Source: Chloroflexota bacterium (lineage in GTDB: Bacteria; Chloroflexota; Limnocylindria; Limnocylindrales; CSP1-4). Taken from it: 53,566 bases of DNA. This document shows positions 1-10,957 of this stretch, piece by piece. Position numbers and translations under genes: made by a program. A model generated the notes under the pieces. The model saw only the letters and a program-made list of their open reading frames with translations, ran no database searches and was not told where the DNA came from. The stretch covers positions 159,637 through 213,202 of the forward strand of contig JAUJNA010000002.1 in NCBI GenBank assembly GCA_030446555.1, written 5' to 3'. Positions within the stretch are counted from its first letter, which is position 1. The number at the start of each line of letters is the position of its first letter.

Positions 1-964
1 TGCTGGAGCCCAGTCCCCCGAGCGCTGACACGACACCGCCGAGAGCCGCGTCCTCCGCAAGAGCCAGCTTCACCAGGACCGTCTGACGCTCGGCGGATGC
101 GGCACCGTCGGCGCTGGCCGGCACGACCGCGCTCAGGACGCCGGGCAACGGCGTCAGCGCCGCCGGCCCGCGCTCGAGGCGGTCCAGCTCCAACTCGAAC
201 ACCGAGTCCGCCTGCACACGGCGCTTCAGCTCGTCGGGTGTGCCGATGGCCAGGATCCGGCCGTGATCCACGATGGCCAGCCGGTCACAGAGCTCCTCCA
301 CCTCGGCCATGTAGTGGCTGGTCAGCAGGATCGTGCGGCCGGGCACGGCGCGTTTCCAGTCGACCACCAGCTCGCGCACGGAACGGGCGGCCGAGACGTC
401 CAGGCCCAGGGTCGGCTCATCGAGGAAGAGGATCCACGGATCGTTCAGCAGGCCGCGCGCCAGGTTCAGCTTCTGACGCTGACCGGTGGAGAGCGTGGAT
501 ACCTTCTGCTCGCGCTGCTCCTGGAGGCCCACGAGATCGATCAGCTCGTCCACGCGGCGCCAGCCCTCACGAACGCCGATGCCGTAGAACTGACTGAACA
601 TCCAGAGCTGCTCGCGCACCAGCAGCAGGCCGTACCCCGACTGTTCGCCGCCCGAGACGATGTTCATGATCCGGCGGATCTGGGCGGTCTTTCGAGCGAC
701 GTCGAAGCCGAAGACGCTGGCCGTGCCGGACGTGGGCAGGAGCAGCGTGGTGAGGATCTTGATGAGTGTCGTCTTGCCGGCACCGTTGGGCCCGAGCAGG
801 CCGAACAGCTCGGCCGGCTCGACCTGGAGGTCGATGCCGTCGAGGGCCACGATCGGCTCCGGCTTGGCCTTGTAGACGCGCCGCACGGCGCGCGCGTCGA
901 TGGCCAGCTCCGTGACAGAGCGCGAGGACGCGTTCGCAGGTGTGTTCGAGGGTGAGGAGGACAC
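1..964 (-). CDS. ABC transporter ATP-binding protein (drug-exporter DrrA-like), C-terminus cut by window edge
   Basis: Minus-strand reading from GTG at 964 gives ...LFGLLGPNGAGKTTLIKILTTLL (Walker A), LSTGQRQKLNLARGLLNDPWILFLDEPTLGLD (signature and Walker B). Not in the supplied ORF track; read directly. Confidence 0.88.
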   Translation of the reverse strand, partial: MSSSPSNTPANASSRSVTELAIDARAVRRVYKAKPEPIVALDGIDLQVEPAELFGLLGPNGAGKTTLIKILTTLLLPTSGTASVFGFDVARKTAQIRRIMNIVSGGEQSGYGLLLVREQLWMFSQFYGIGVREGWRRVDELIDLVGLQEQREQKVSTLSTGQRQKLNLARGLLNDPWILFLDEPTLGLDVSAARSVRELVVDWKRAVPGRTILLTSHYMAEVEELCDRLAIVDHGRILAIGTPDELKRRVQADSVFELELDRLERGPAALTPLPGVLSAVVPASADGAASAERQTVLVKLALAEDAALGGVVSALGGLGSS

Positions 965-1042
965 GGTGAACCCCGGGGATCCGTCGCTGGATGAACGGGT
1001 GGGCGACCGTCGACGGCGGTCGTCGCGGTCCGCGGAAAGCGA

Positions 1043-1528
1043 CTAGAGGTGCGGCGTCACCGGCTTCTCACGAACGCTGCGCATGGTATCACCGGGGTCC
1101 GTCGGGACTTGGTCGCGGGCTGATGCGCCGCGCAGCCAGCCATCCCGGAGGTGCGACGGGCTCAGGTAGTCAGCCGCGCCGCGCTCCGTGACGAACGACC
1201 GTTCCCCATCGGGTCCGACGAGCGCCACGAGCCGCCCCGTGGGACGAGCCACCGTCACCGCGCGCACCGTGACCCCCTCGACACGTAGCGCCGCGGTCAG
1301 GCGCCGACCCCATCCGTCCTCTCCCACCGCACCGATCAACGTCGCGCGGCCGCCCAGGCGAGCGAACGCGCGGGCGGTGTTCGACGCCGATCCGCCGGCT
1401 CGGAAGCGCACCGTCCCAGGGACGTCGCTGCCACGGAGCAGGCGGCCCATCGGTGAGGCCACGACATCGACCAGGATGTCGCCCAGGACGACGAGGTGCG
1501 GCCGGCGCGATGCGGATGACAGGTTCAC
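1043..1528 (-). pseudogene. Truncated PfkB/ribokinase-family carbohydrate kinase (N-terminal half only)
   Basis: 161 aa with GDILVDVV, GGSASNTARAFARLGG and IGAVGEDGWG motifs of PfkB kinases; stops after ~160 aa, no C-terminal catalytic DTxGAGD region. Confidence 0.7.
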
Positions 1529-1579
1529 CTACCGGGGCGGGCTGGGGAGGTTCGAGCTCGGCGACTATGATGGCCGGAC

Positions 1580-3688
1580 ATGACCATCACCGCCGGTCCG
1601 ACCGAGCGAGTCGACCACCGCTTGGCCATCGACACCATCCGCACCCTGTCGATCGACGCGGTGCAGGCGGCGAACAGCGGACACCCCGGGGCGCCGATGG
1701 GCGCCGCGCCGATGGCGTACGTGCTCTGGACGCGCTTCCTTCGCCACAGCCCCACCCGGCCCGACTGGTTCGACCGCGACCGCTTCGTGCTGTCGGCCGG
1801 CCACGCCAGCATGCTCCTCTACTCGCTGCTCCACCTCACCGGCTACGACCTGCCGCTCGACGAGCTGAAGCGCTTCCGCCAGTACGGCTCGCGCACCCCA
1901 GGGCACCCCGAATGGGGCGTCACGCCCGGCGTCGACGCGACCACCGGACCGCTGGGACAGGGCTTCGCCAACGCGGTCGGCATGGCCATGGCGGAGCGCC
2001 GGCTGGCAGCCGAGTTCAACCGGCCCGGCCACGAGATCATCGACCACGCGACGTACGGGATCTGCTCCGACGGTGACCTCCAGGAGGGCATCGCCTCCGA
2101 GGCCGCCAGCCTGGCGGGCCACCTGCGCCTGGGCAAGCTGCTCTTCCTCTACGACGACAACCACGTCCAGCTCGACGGGCCCACGGCATGGGCGTGGAGC
2201 GAGGACGTGCTGAAGCGTTTCGACGCCTACGGCTGGGACACCGCCCGGGTGGAGGACGGGAACGACCTCGAGGCGATCGCGTCCGCCATCGAGGACGCGC
2301 GCCGGGACCAACGCCCCAGCCTCATCGCGGTGCGGACCGTCATCGGCTACGGGGCTCCGAACAAGGCCGGCACGCAGAAGGCCCATGGCTCGCCGCTCGG
2401 CCCTGACGAGGTGCGCGCGACGAAGGAGGCATACGGCTGGGATCCCGAGACGACCTTCCTGATCCCCGACGAGGCGCTCGTCCACTTCCGGGAGGCCGTG
2501 GAACGCGGCGCGAAGCTGGTCGACGAGTGGGAACAGCGGTTCGCCGCGTACGCCGATGCTCACCCCGACGAGGCGGCCGAGCTGCGACGCCGCATCGGGG
2601 GCCACATGCGCGACGGCTGGGAGAAGGACCTGCCGCGGTACGAGGAGGGCGCGGCGCCGCTCGCCACGAGGAACGCCTCGCAGGACACGCTCCAGGCCCT
2701 GGGCACGAGCGTCCCGGAGCTCTTCGGCGGCGCGGCCGACCTCTCGGAGAGCAACCTCACGGACATCAAGGGCGGTGGCGACTTCACGGCCGAGGTGGGC
2801 GATCGCAACATCCGCTTCGGCGTCCGCGAGCACGCCATGGGTGGCGCGGCCAACGGGATCGCCTATCACGGCGCCTTGATGCCGTATGTGGCCACGTTCC
2901 TCAACTTCAGCGACTACATGCGCGGCTCGGTGCGTCTTGCGGCGCTATCCCGGCTGCACGTCATCTACGTCTGGACGCACGACTCGGTGGGCCTGGGCGA
3001 GGACGGCCCAACGCACCAGCCCATCGAGCACTACGCGGCGCTACGCGCCATGCCCAACGTCTGGTTCCTCCGCCCCGGCGACCCGAACGAGGCGGTCGCC
3101 GCGTGGCGGCTGGCGGTGGAGCGGCGTGACGGCCCGGTGGCCCTCGCCTTCACCCGACAGAAGCTGCCGGTGCTTCCCGGCACGGCTGGCCTCGCCACGG
3201 ACGGCGTCTCGCGCGGCGCCTACATCCTGGCCGACGCGGTCGACGAGGATGGGAACGCCGTGCAGCCCGACCTCATCCTCCTCGCCACGGGCTCCGAGCT
3301 CCAGCTCGCCATGGCCGCCCGGGAGGAGCTAGTCGGCGAGGGGATGCGCACGCGCGTCGTGTCGATGCCCTGCTGGGAGCGGTTCGAGGCCCAGCCGGAG
3401 GAGTACCGCGAGGTCGTGCTGCCACGGACGTGCACCAAGCGGCTGAGCATCGAAGCGGGCGTCTCACAGGGCTGGGACCGCTGGGTGGGCGACGAAGGCG
3501 CGATGCTGGCCATCGAGCGCTTCGGTGCATCCGCGCCGGCCGACGACATCTTCCAGCACTTCGGCTTCACCGCTGGCCACGTCGCGGAGATCGCCCGGGC
3601 CGTCCTCACGGGGCGGGCCGAGCGCGTCATCTCGCCGGCGCCCGATCACGTCGCGCCGGGCGATCCCGTAGCCTCGGCCGGAGCATGA
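1580..3688 (+). CDS. tkt: Transketolase
   Basis: 702 aa; [64 protein letters not shown] motifs. Confidence 0.97.
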   Translation: MTITAGPTERVDHRLAIDTIRTLSIDAVQAANSGHPGAPMGAAPMAYVLWTRFLRHSPTRPDWFDRDRFVLSAGHASMLLYSLLHLTGYDLPLDELKRFRQYGSRTPGHPEWGVTPGVDATTGPLGQGFANAVGMAMAERRLAAEFNRPGHEIIDHATYGICSDGDLQEGIASEAASLAGHLRLGKLLFLYDDNHVQLDGPTAWAWSEDVLKRFDAYGWDTARVEDGNDLEAIASAIEDARRDQRPSLIAVRTVIGYGAPNKAGTQKAHGSPLGPDEVRATKEAYGWDPETTFLIPDEALVHFREAVERGAKLVDEWEQRFAAYADAHPDEAAELRRRIGGHMRDGWEKDLPRYEEGAAPLATRNASQDTLQALGTSVPELFGGAADLSESNLTDIKGGGDFTAEVGDRNIRFGVREHAMGGAANGIAYHGALMPYVATFLNFSDYMRGSVRLAALSRLHVIYVWTHDSVGLGEDGPTHQPIEHYAALRAMPNVWFLRPGDPNEAVAAWRLAVERRDGPVALAFTRQKLPVLPGTAGLATDGVSRGAYILADAVDEDGNAVQPDLILLATGSELQLAMAAREELVGEGMRTRVVSMPCWERFEAQPEEYREVVLPRTCTKRLSIEAGVSQGWDRWVGDEGAMLAIERFGASAPADDIFQHFGFTAGHVAEIARAVLTGRAERVISPAPDHVAPGDPVASAGA

Positions 3689-3695
3689 GCCAGCG

Positions 3696-5465
3696 ATGAC
3701 CGACGCCCTGTCGCCTCCTCGCCCGCTGGATGACGCCTTCCGACTCCCGATCCGTCTCCCGGCCGAGTTGCGTGCCGTCGTGGACGATCGGATCCACCGG
3801 GCGCTCTCCGAGCGCTGGGCGGAGCGGCTCTGGGAACGGGACGCCACGCTGTGGACCGAGGACCCCTCGGTCGCGGCGAGGATCGGTCACCGTCTCGGCT
3901 GGCTGGAGGCCCCCGAGACCTTCGCGGACCGGACGGATGAGCTGGTCGCGTTCGCCGCCGCGGTCGTCGAGGAGGGTTTCGAGCGCGCCGTCCTGTGCGG
4001 CATGGGCGGCAGCTCGCTCGCTCCCGAGGTCCTGGATCGGGCGTTCCCCCGCTCCGCGCACGGCATCCCGCTCAACGTGCTGGACTCGACCGACCCGACG
4101 GCAGTGCGCGCTGCCACGGCCGATGCGGACCTGGCCCGGACGCTCTTCGTGGTGGCCTCCAAGTCGGGCACCACGACCGAGACGCTGGCCTTCCTGGCCC
4201 ACTTCTGGCAGCTCGTGCACGAGGCACACGGACGGGGTCCCGAGGCAGAGGTGGGCGAGCACTTCGTGGCCATCACCGATCCGGGCAAGAGCCTCGAAGC
4301 GTTCCCACGCAGCGGGGCCTTCCGCTCGGTCTTCCTCAACCCGGAGGACGTCGGCGGGCGGTACAGCGCCCTGACCTACGTGGGCATGGTGCCGGCGGCG
4401 TTGCTGGGGCTGGAGCTGGACGAGCTCATGCGCGGCGCGCGGCTGATGGCCGAGCGTTGCCGCGCCACGGACGAGACGAATCCGGGCATCTGGCTGGGAG
4501 CCGCGCTGGCCGCCCTCGCACGCGCCGGGAGGGACAAGCTCACGTTCGTCATCGAGCCGTCCCTGGTCGCGTTCGGCGCCTGGGCCGAGCAGCTCATCGC
4601 CGAGAGCACCGGCAAGCAGGGGACGGGCATCGTGCCGGTCGACGGCGAGCCGCTGGGCGAGCCCGCTGTCTACGGCACCGACCGCGTCTTCCTCCGCCTG
4701 GGACGTGCCTCCTCGCGCGATTGGCGTGGCGCAACGGATGCCGCCCTGGACGCGCTGAGCGAACACGGACATCCGGTCATCGACCTGCTCCTCGAAGGCG
4801 GCGAGTGGCTCGGCGGCGAGTTCTTCCGCTGGGAGTTCGCCACGGCCGTGGCGGGAGCCGCGCTGGGCATCGATCCCTTCGACGAACCCAACGTGACCGA
4901 GTCCAAGGACAACACGCGGCGGGTCCTCGCGGCCTTCGGTGAGACGGGCTCGCTGCCGCACGATCCTCCGCTGCGCGAGGAGGGCCGCCTCCGGTTCTTC
5001 GGCGACGCGCCACTTCGCCTCACCGAACCCGGCACCGACCTGACCACGGAGCTGCGACGGCACCTCGATCGCGCGCGGCCCAACGGCTACATCAGCATCC
5101 AGTCGTACCTGGCAGCGACACCGGCCCGTGAGGCAGCGCTGCGCGACCTCCAGCGGACGCTGCGCGACTCGACGCATCGTGCCGTCACGCTGGGCTACGG
5201 GCCGCGGTTCCTCCACTCCACGGGACAGTCGCACAAGGGCGGCACGCCCTCGGGGTGCTTCGTGCAGCTCGTGGGCGGACATCCCGACGACCTGCCCATC
5301 CCGGGCCGCCGGGAGACCTTCGGGGTGCTCATCGAGGCCCAGGCACTGGGCGACTTCGCGTCGCTGGAGAGCCACGATCTGCCGGTGCTCCGTATCCACC
5401 TGTCGGACGACCCCGACGCCGGCTTGGCGGAGCTCCGGACCGTCGTGGAGCGCGCCCTGACCTGA
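3696..5465 (+). CDS. pgi: Glucose-6-phosphate isomerase (resembles the PGI half of Tal-PGI fusions)
   Basis: 589 aa; VLCGMGGSSLAPEVLDRAF, VASKSGTTTET, GRYSALTYVGMVPAALLG, STGQSHKGGTPSGCFVQL. Confidence 0.88.
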   Translation: MTDALSPPRPLDDAFRLPIRLPAELRAVVDDRIHRALSERWAERLWERDATLWTEDPSVAARIGHRLGWLEAPETFADRTDELVAFAAAVVEEGFERAVLCGMGGSSLAPEVLDRAFPRSAHGIPLNVLDSTDPTAVRAATADADLARTLFVVASKSGTTTETLAFLAHFWQLVHEAHGRGPEAEVGEHFVAITDPGKSLEAFPRSGAFRSVFLNPEDVGGRYSALTYVGMVPAALLGLELDELMRGARLMAERCRATDETNPGIWLGAALAALARAGRDKLTFVIEPSLVAFGAWAEQLIAESTGKQGTGIVPVDGEPLGEPAVYGTDRVFLRLGRASSRDWRGATDAALDALSEHGHPVIDLLLEGGEWLGGEFFRWEFATAVAGAALGIDPFDEPNVTESKDNTRRVLAAFGETGSLPHDPPLREEGRLRFFGDAPLRLTEPGTDLTTELRRHLDRARPNGYISIQSYLAATPAREAALRDLQRTLRDSTHRAVTLGYGPRFLHSTGQSHKGGTPSGCFVQLVGGHPDDLPIPGRRETFGVLIEAQALGDFASLESHDLPVLRIHLSDDPDAGLAELRTVVERALT

Positions 5466-5513
5466 CCATCAGCCGGGCTCCCCCAAGGGGCCACCAGGAC
5501 GGAGAGAGGGACC

Positions 5514-6428
5514 GTGGAGCTCGCGATCGTCGGACTCGGGCGCATGGGCGGCAACATGGCCCGCCGCCTCCACGTGGCGGGCCACCGGGTCATCGCCTAC
5601 AACCGCTCTCGGGATAAGACGGAAGAGATCATGACCGAGGGCCTGGAGGGTGGCTTTACCCCTCAGCAGGTGGTGGGCATGCTGCCGGTCCCGCGCATCG
5701 TCTGGCTGATGGTCCCCGCCGGCGACGCCACTGAGGAGGCGCTGCTCGAGTTCGCGGAGCTGCTCACTGCGGGGGACACCCTCATCGACGGGGGCAATGC
5801 GAACTTCCACGACTCCAAGCGTCGTCATCAGATGCTCAAGGCGAAGGGCATCCGCTTCGTCGACGCCGGCATCTCGGGCGGTGTCTGGGGCCTCGAGAAC
5901 GGCTACGGGACCATGGTCGGCGGCGACCCGGAGGCGGTGCAGCCGCTGGAGCCCATCTTCCGCGCGCTGGCCCCGGCTGACGGCGGTTACGTCCACTGCG
6001 GGCCGGCAGGCTCGGGGCACTACACGAAGATGGTCCACAACGGCATCGAGTACGGCCTCATGCAGGCCTATGCCGAGGGCTTCGAGATCCTCCACGCCTC
6101 CGACTACCCGCTCGACCTGGAGGCCATCGCCAAGGCCTGGAACAGCGGCACGGTCATCCGCTCCTGGTTGCTGGAGCTGGCGGGGCTCGCCTTCGAGCAG
6201 TACGGCGAGGGGCTCCACGAGCTTCGCGGCTGGGTGGCGGACTCGGGCGAGGGGCGCTGGACCGTCCAGGAGGCCATCGATCTCGACGTGCCGGCGCCCA
6301 TCATCACGCTCTCGTTGCTGGCGCGTTTCCGGAGCCGCCAGGAAGAGAGCTACGGTGCCAAGGTGCTGGCCGCGCTGCGCCAGCAATTCGGCGGACATGC
6401 GGTACGGACGGAGGGGGCACCCGAATGA
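5514..6428 (+). CDS. gnd: 6-phosphogluconate dehydrogenase, decarboxylating (short GndA/YqeC type)
   Basis: 304 aa; MELAIVGLGRMGGNMARRL, DGGNANFHDSKRR, DAGISGGVWGLENGYGTMVGG, GHYTKMVHNGIEYG. Confidence 0.95.
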   Translation: MELAIVGLGRMGGNMARRLHVAGHRVIAYNRSRDKTEEIMTEGLEGGFTPQQVVGMLPVPRIVWLMVPAGDATEEALLEFAELLTAGDTLIDGGNANFHDSKRRHQMLKAKGIRFVDAGISGGVWGLENGYGTMVGGDPEAVQPLEPIFRALAPADGGYVHCGPAGSGHYTKMVHNGIEYGLMQAYAEGFEILHASDYPLDLEAIAKAWNSGTVIRSWLLELAGLAFEQYGEGLHELRGWVADSGEGRWTVQEAIDLDVPAPIITLSLLARFRSRQEESYGAKVLAALRQQFGGHAVRTEGAPE

Positions 6429-8134
6429 CGGCCACTCGCCCGGCGAGACCCAAGCCGGCGCCGTCGCGGACGGCGGTGGGCACGACGCGCGCCACGAAGA
6501 GCCGCGATGCCCTCCACATCTACCGCGACGAGTCGGAAGCCCGGCCGGACAACCCGCTGCGGACGGGCACCCGCCTGGAACGGATCCCGGCTCCCTGCAT
6601 CGTCGTCATCTTCGGTGCGACCGGCGATCTGGCTCAGCGCAAGATCCTGCCCGCCATCTACAACCTCCGCCGGGCCGGTCTCCTGCCGCCCGAGTCGGCC
6701 GTGCTCGGGTTCTCGCGCCGGCCGCTCTCCGACGACGCCTATCGGGAACTGTGCCGCAAGGCCGTCGCCGAGCACTCCCGCGTGAAGCTGGAGGACGGCA
6801 TCTGGGACGACTTCGTGGAGGGCGTGCACTACCAGCAGGGTGAGTTCGGCGATCCCCCGGACTTCCGGGGGCTGGAGGAGCGACTGGAGCAGATCGACGA
6901 CGAGCGCGGCACGCACGGCAACCGCCTCTACTACCTCGCCACGCCGCCCGCCGCCTACACCGACATCGTGGCCAATTTGGGCAAGGTGGGTCTCGACCGG
7001 CAGCGCGAGGGATGGGCGCGCGTGGTGATCGAGAAGCCCTTCGGGCACGACCTGGAGTCGGCCCGTCAGCTGAACGACGCGGTGATGCGCGTCTTCGACG
7101 AATCGCAGGTCTATCGCATCGACCACTACCTGGGCAAGGAAACGGTGCGCAATCTGCTCGTCTTCCGCTTCGGCAACGGCATCTTCGAGCCGCTCTGGAA
7201 CCGCCGCTACGTGGATCACGTGCAGATCACTGTGGGCGAGGACCTGGGCATCGAGGGTCGCGGCGAGTTCTACGAGCAGGCCGGCGCAAGCCGCGACATC
7301 CTCCAGAACCACATGCTGCAGCTGCTCAGCCTGGTGTGCATGGAGCCGCCCATCGCCTTCGAGGCGGACGCACTCCGAGACGAGAAGGTCCGCGTGCTGC
7401 GTGCCATCGACCCCAGGTGGACCGAAGCCCGCGTCCGTGCCCAGGTCGTCCGGGGTCAGTACCAGGCTGGCTGGTCCGCTGACCACAAGGTGCCGGGCTA
7501 TCGCGAGGAGCCGGAGATCGCCCCTGCCTCGCGGGTCGAGACCTTCGTGGCCCTGAAGCTGGAGGTGCAGAACTGGCGCTGGGCCGACGTGCCGTTCTAC
7601 CTGCGCACCGGCAAGCGGCTGCCCAAGCGGGCCAGTGAGATCGCCATCCAGTTCAAGCAGCCGCCGCTCATGCTCTTCCGCGACGGCACGACCAACCCCG
7701 AGCCGAACCTGCTCGCGATGCGCATCCAGCCCGATGAGGGCATCCTGCTGCGCTTCGCCGCCAAGGTCCCCGAGCTGGGACTCGACGTGCGCAGCGTGAA
7801 CATGGACTTCACCTACGGCTCGTCGTTCATGAGGGACGCCCCGGAGGCGTACGAGACGCTCCTGCTGGACGCGATGCTGGGGGATGCCTCCCTCTTCACC
7901 CGCGCCGACGAGGTGGAGGCTGCCTGGAGCATCGTGTCGCCCATCATCGAGACGTGGCGTGAGTGGGACCGCGAGGTGGAAGCGGGTGAGCAGCCCACGA
8001 AGGAGGAACGAGCGGGGACGCTGGCCGACGTGGACGGTGGAGAGGGCATCTGCTTCTACGAGGCGGGCACCTGGGGACCCGAGGCCGCGGACAAGCTCAT
8101 CGAGCACGACGGGCGACGCTGGCGGCGCGTGTGA
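6425..8134 (+). CDS. zwf: Glucose-6-phosphate 1-dehydrogenase
   Basis: 569 aa; VVIFGATGDLAQRKILPAIYNL, VVIEKPFGHDLESA, RIDHYLGKETVRNLLVFRFGN. ATGA overlap with gnd. Confidence 0.97.
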   Translation: MTATRPARPKPAPSRTAVGTTRATKSRDALHIYRDESEARPDNPLRTGTRLERIPAPCIVVIFGATGDLAQRKILPAIYNLRRAGLLPPESAVLGFSRRPLSDDAYRELCRKAVAEHSRVKLEDGIWDDFVEGVHYQQGEFGDPPDFRGLEERLEQIDDERGTHGNRLYYLATPPAAYTDIVANLGKVGLDRQREGWARVVIEKPFGHDLESARQLNDAVMRVFDESQVYRIDHYLGKETVRNLLVFRFGNGIFEPLWNRRYVDHVQITVGEDLGIEGRGEFYEQAGASRDILQNHMLQLLSLVCMEPPIAFEADALRDEKVRVLRAIDPRWTEARVRAQVVRGQYQAGWSADHKVPGYREEPEIAPASRVETFVALKLEVQNWRWADVPFYLRTGKRLPKRASEIAIQFKQPPLMLFRDGTTNPEPNLLAMRIQPDEGILLRFAAKVPELGLDVRSVNMDFTYGSSFMRDAPEAYETLLLDAMLGDASLFTRADEVEAAWSIVSPIIETWREWDREVEAGEQPTKEERAGTLADVDGGEGICFYEAGTWGPEAADKLIEHDGRRWRRV

Positions 8135-9339
8135 CCGCCCCTCCCGCGAGAGCGACCGGGATGCCTCTCGCGCGCGAAGCCGCGACCACCCGTTGGCATG
8201 CCCGGGCGTCGAGCATCAGCGAGACGGTGGGACAGCTCACGCGCATCTGGGGCACGGCGGCGGAAGAGGAGGCTACGGCGGAGGCGGATGACGCTTCCAG
8301 CCGCATCAAGGGGCGCATGCGGACCAGCGTGCTGACCCTCGTCGTGATCGCGCTGCGTCCCGAGACGGCGGAGCGCGCGATGTCCATCGTCAATGCACTG
8401 GCTTCACGCCACCCCTCGCGGGCCATCGTGGTCTCGCCTGGTGATCCGGACGGGCCTACGACCTTCGATGCCCACATCTACGCCGCATGCCACCTGTCGC
8501 CCACCAGCCACGCCGAGGTGTGCACGGAAGAGATCTTCCTGAAGACCGGTGGTGAGCTGTCACAGCACCTCTCGACGGTCATCGCACCGCTGCTGATCCA
8601 CGACCTGCCGGTGGTCCTGTGGTGGCCTGACGATCCGCCCTTCGGCAGCAAGCACTACCGCGATCTGGCCGACATGTGCGACACGCTGCTCGTCGACTCG
8701 GGCTCGTTCCGCGATGACGGGCGACACGGACTGAAGGGTCTGCTCGAGACGGTCGCGGCGGGCCACGCGGTGAACGACATCGGGTGGGCGCGGCTCGGCC
8801 TCTGGCGCGAGCTGCTGGCCAGCCTCTTCGACCACCCGCTGCTCATCGCCGAGCTGCCGGGCGTGCGGCACCTGCGCCTCGACGTGGCGCGTCCGGGCAC
8901 CACGATGCGCATCTCCAAGGCGGCCTGCTTCGGCGGCTGGCTCGCCGCGCTCCTGGGCTGGACGGTCTCGCGACCGGTGCGCGAGACCGGCGGCGATCGC
9001 TTCGCCGGCGAGTTCCGCGTGGGACGGCGCACCGTGACGGTGGAGTTCCGACCCGTGGGCGCCGGCAGCGGTCCCAACGTACCGGGGACCGGCTCCCTCA
9101 TGCGCGTCGATCTCGAGCTGATGCGCGGCCGAGCCCAGACGCGGGCGCGGGTCACACGCCAGGCGGACCACCTCCTGGCGACCGCCGACTGGAATGGAGC
9201 GCAGGTGGCTCGACGCGCCGGCCGGCTGGAGCCGTTCGAGGAGACGCCGTTCCTCGCCGAGGCGCTGGATCGGACCATGCAGGATCGCGTCTTCCAGATG
9301 GCGCTGGACAAGGCCGTGGAGCTGGTCGGCCAGAAGTGA
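8131..9339 (+). CDS. opcA: Glucose-6-phosphate dehydrogenase assembly protein OpcA
   Basis: 402 aa; SRIKGRMRTSVLTLVVIAL, LLIHDLPVVLWWPDDPPFGSKHYRDLADMCDTLLVDS; position directly after zwf. Confidence 0.92.
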   Translation: MTAPPARATGMPLAREAATTRWHARASSISETVGQLTRIWGTAAEEEATAEADDASSRIKGRMRTSVLTLVVIALRPETAERAMSIVNALASRHPSRAIVVSPGDPDGPTTFDAHIYAACHLSPTSHAEVCTEEIFLKTGGELSQHLSTVIAPLLIHDLPVVLWWPDDPPFGSKHYRDLADMCDTLLVDSGSFRDDGRHGLKGLLETVAAGHAVNDIGWARLGLWRELLASLFDHPLLIAELPGVRHLRLDVARPGTTMRISKAACFGGWLAALLGWTVSRPVRETGGDRFAGEFRVGRRTVTVEFRPVGAGSGPNVPGTGSLMRVDLELMRGRAQTRARVTRQADHLLATADWNGAQVARRAGRLEPFEETPFLAEALDRTMQDRVFQMALDKAVELVGQK

Positions 9340-10148
9340 ACGAGGGGGATGGGGATGGCCGGCCGGAGGTCATCGTCCTCGATGATGCCGGCGCCATCGC
9401 CATGGAGGCGGCGTCCGGTCTGACCGCGGCCCTGGCGGAGGTGCTCGGCAACGGCGGGGAGGCCGCGCACCTGGCGCTCACGGGGGGATCGTCAGCCACC
9501 GCGCTGTATCTGGAGCTTCGCCGGCCTGAGCGGATCGCAGCGCTCGACTGGTCACGCGTCCATTTCTGGTGGGGCGACGAGCGCTTCGTGCCGCTGGACC
9601 ACCCGGAGTCCAATGCCGGGACCGCGCTCCGGGTGCTCTTCGGCATGGGAAGCGGGCAGACCGATGCCTCCCTGGTGTTCCCGGCGCCGCCCGGGTCCAT
9701 CCATCCGGTGCCCGTGGAGGAGGCACTCGGCGCGGGCGCGGGGGCCGAGAGGGCCGCGGCCTCCTACGAAGGGATCCTGCGCTCGACCGTCGCGTCATGG
9801 GAAGACGATGTGCCGCGTCTGGACGTCGTCCTGCTCGGGGTGGGCCCCGACGGACACATCCTGTCGGTCTTCCCGGGCAGTCCCGCTCTGTCAGCGCGAA
9901 CCCCCCTGGCCATGGGCATCGAGGCACCCCGGCACGTGACGCCCCATGTGGGGCGCATCACGCTCTCACCGCGGATGCTGGAAGCCGCCGGGACGATCCT
10001 GGTGATGGCGCCTGGCGGCGGCAAGGCAGGCATCGTGGCCCAGGTGCTGCAGGGAGAACGGGACCCGGTGCGCTGGCCGGCACAGCTGGCGGTGCGTCGG
10101 AACGCCGCCTGGCTGCTGGACCGGGAGAGCGCCGCCCAGCTGCGCTGA
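9336..10148 (+). CDS. pgl: 6-phosphogluconolactonase
   Basis: GTG at 9336 in frame with the 8784..10148 ORF; LALTGGSSATALYLEL, WSRVHFWWGDERFVPLDHPESNAG, LDVVLLGVGPDGHILSVFPGSPAL. Confidence 0.92.
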   Translation: MNEGDGDGRPEVIVLDDAGAIAMEAASGLTAALAEVLGNGGEAAHLALTGGSSATALYLELRRPERIAALDWSRVHFWWGDERFVPLDHPESNAGTALRVLFGMGSGQTDASLVFPAPPGSIHPVPVEEALGAGAGAERAAASYEGILRSTVASWEDDVPRLDVVLLGVGPDGHILSVFPGSPALSARTPLAMGIEAPRHVTPHVGRITLSPRMLEAAGTILVMAPGGGKAGIVAQVLQGERDPVRWPAQLAVRRNAAWLLDRESAAQLR

Positions 10149-10162
10149 GCAGGGATCCATCG

Positions 10163-10957
10163 ATGGACGAGGCCCTGCTCCTGACCGCGCTCTTCTGTGG
10201 CACGGCCGTCCTCTACTCGTCGGTGGGGCACGCCGGCGCATCGGGATACCTGGCTGTGATGGGTCTCGTGGGCCTACCGGGGGCGGTGATGAAGCCGACC
10301 GCGCTGGTCCTGAACCTCTTCGTGGCCAGCGTCGTGACGATCCGTTTCGCGGCGGCCGGTCTGGTCGACTGGCGCCGGCTGGCGCCGTTCCTTGCCGGCT
10401 CCGTCCCGTTCGCCTTCCTGGGTGGCGCCGTGTCGCTGCCCGGCACGCTCTACCGCGTGCTCGTGGGCTTCGTGCTGGTGCTGGCGGCCGCTCGGCTGCT
10501 CCGAACGGCGAGCGAAGCGGGGCGGGAGAGCGCGATCGACGCGGTGCAGGACACCCAGGGGCGTTCGAGCCGGTACGGGACCATCCAGCCGCCGCCTCCC
10601 CGCGCCCCGGTCGCGGCGGGGGTCGGTGCCGGGGTCGGGACGCTGGCGGGGCTCACGGGCACCGGTGGAGGCATCTTCCTCACGCCCATCCTGCTCTTCG
10701 CCGGCTGGGCGACCACGCGGATGGCTGCCGGGATGTCGGCGGCATTCATCCTGGCCAACTCCGCAGCCGGCCTGGCCGGCAACATCATCAGCGTGCGTGC
10801 CGTCCCGGCCTCCATCCCGCTGTGGGTGGCGGCGGTCATGGTCGGCGCCCTGATCGGCTCATCGCTTGGCACGCACAGGCTGGGCACACCAGCGCTCCGG
10901 CGCCTGCTGGCGACGGTGCTGCTGGTGGCGGGACTCAAGCTGATCGTGCTGCCGTGA
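10163..10957 (+). CDS. Sulfite exporter TauE/SafE family permease
   Basis: ATG at 10163; hydrophobic multi-TM protein with VGHAGASGYLAVMGLVG and GTLAGLTGTGGGIFLTPILLF. Confidence 0.85.
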   Translation: MDEALLLTALFCGTAVLYSSVGHAGASGYLAVMGLVGLPGAVMKPTALVLNLFVASVVTIRFAAAGLVDWRRLAPFLAGSVPFAFLGGAVSLPGTLYRVLVGFVLVLAAARLLRTASEAGRESAIDAVQDTQGRSSRYGTIQPPPPRAPVAAGVGAGVGTLAGLTGTGGGIFLTPILLFAGWATTRMAAGMSAAFILANSAAGLAGNIISVRAVPASIPLWVAAVMVGALIGSSLGTHRLGTPALRRLLATVLLVAGLKLIVLP

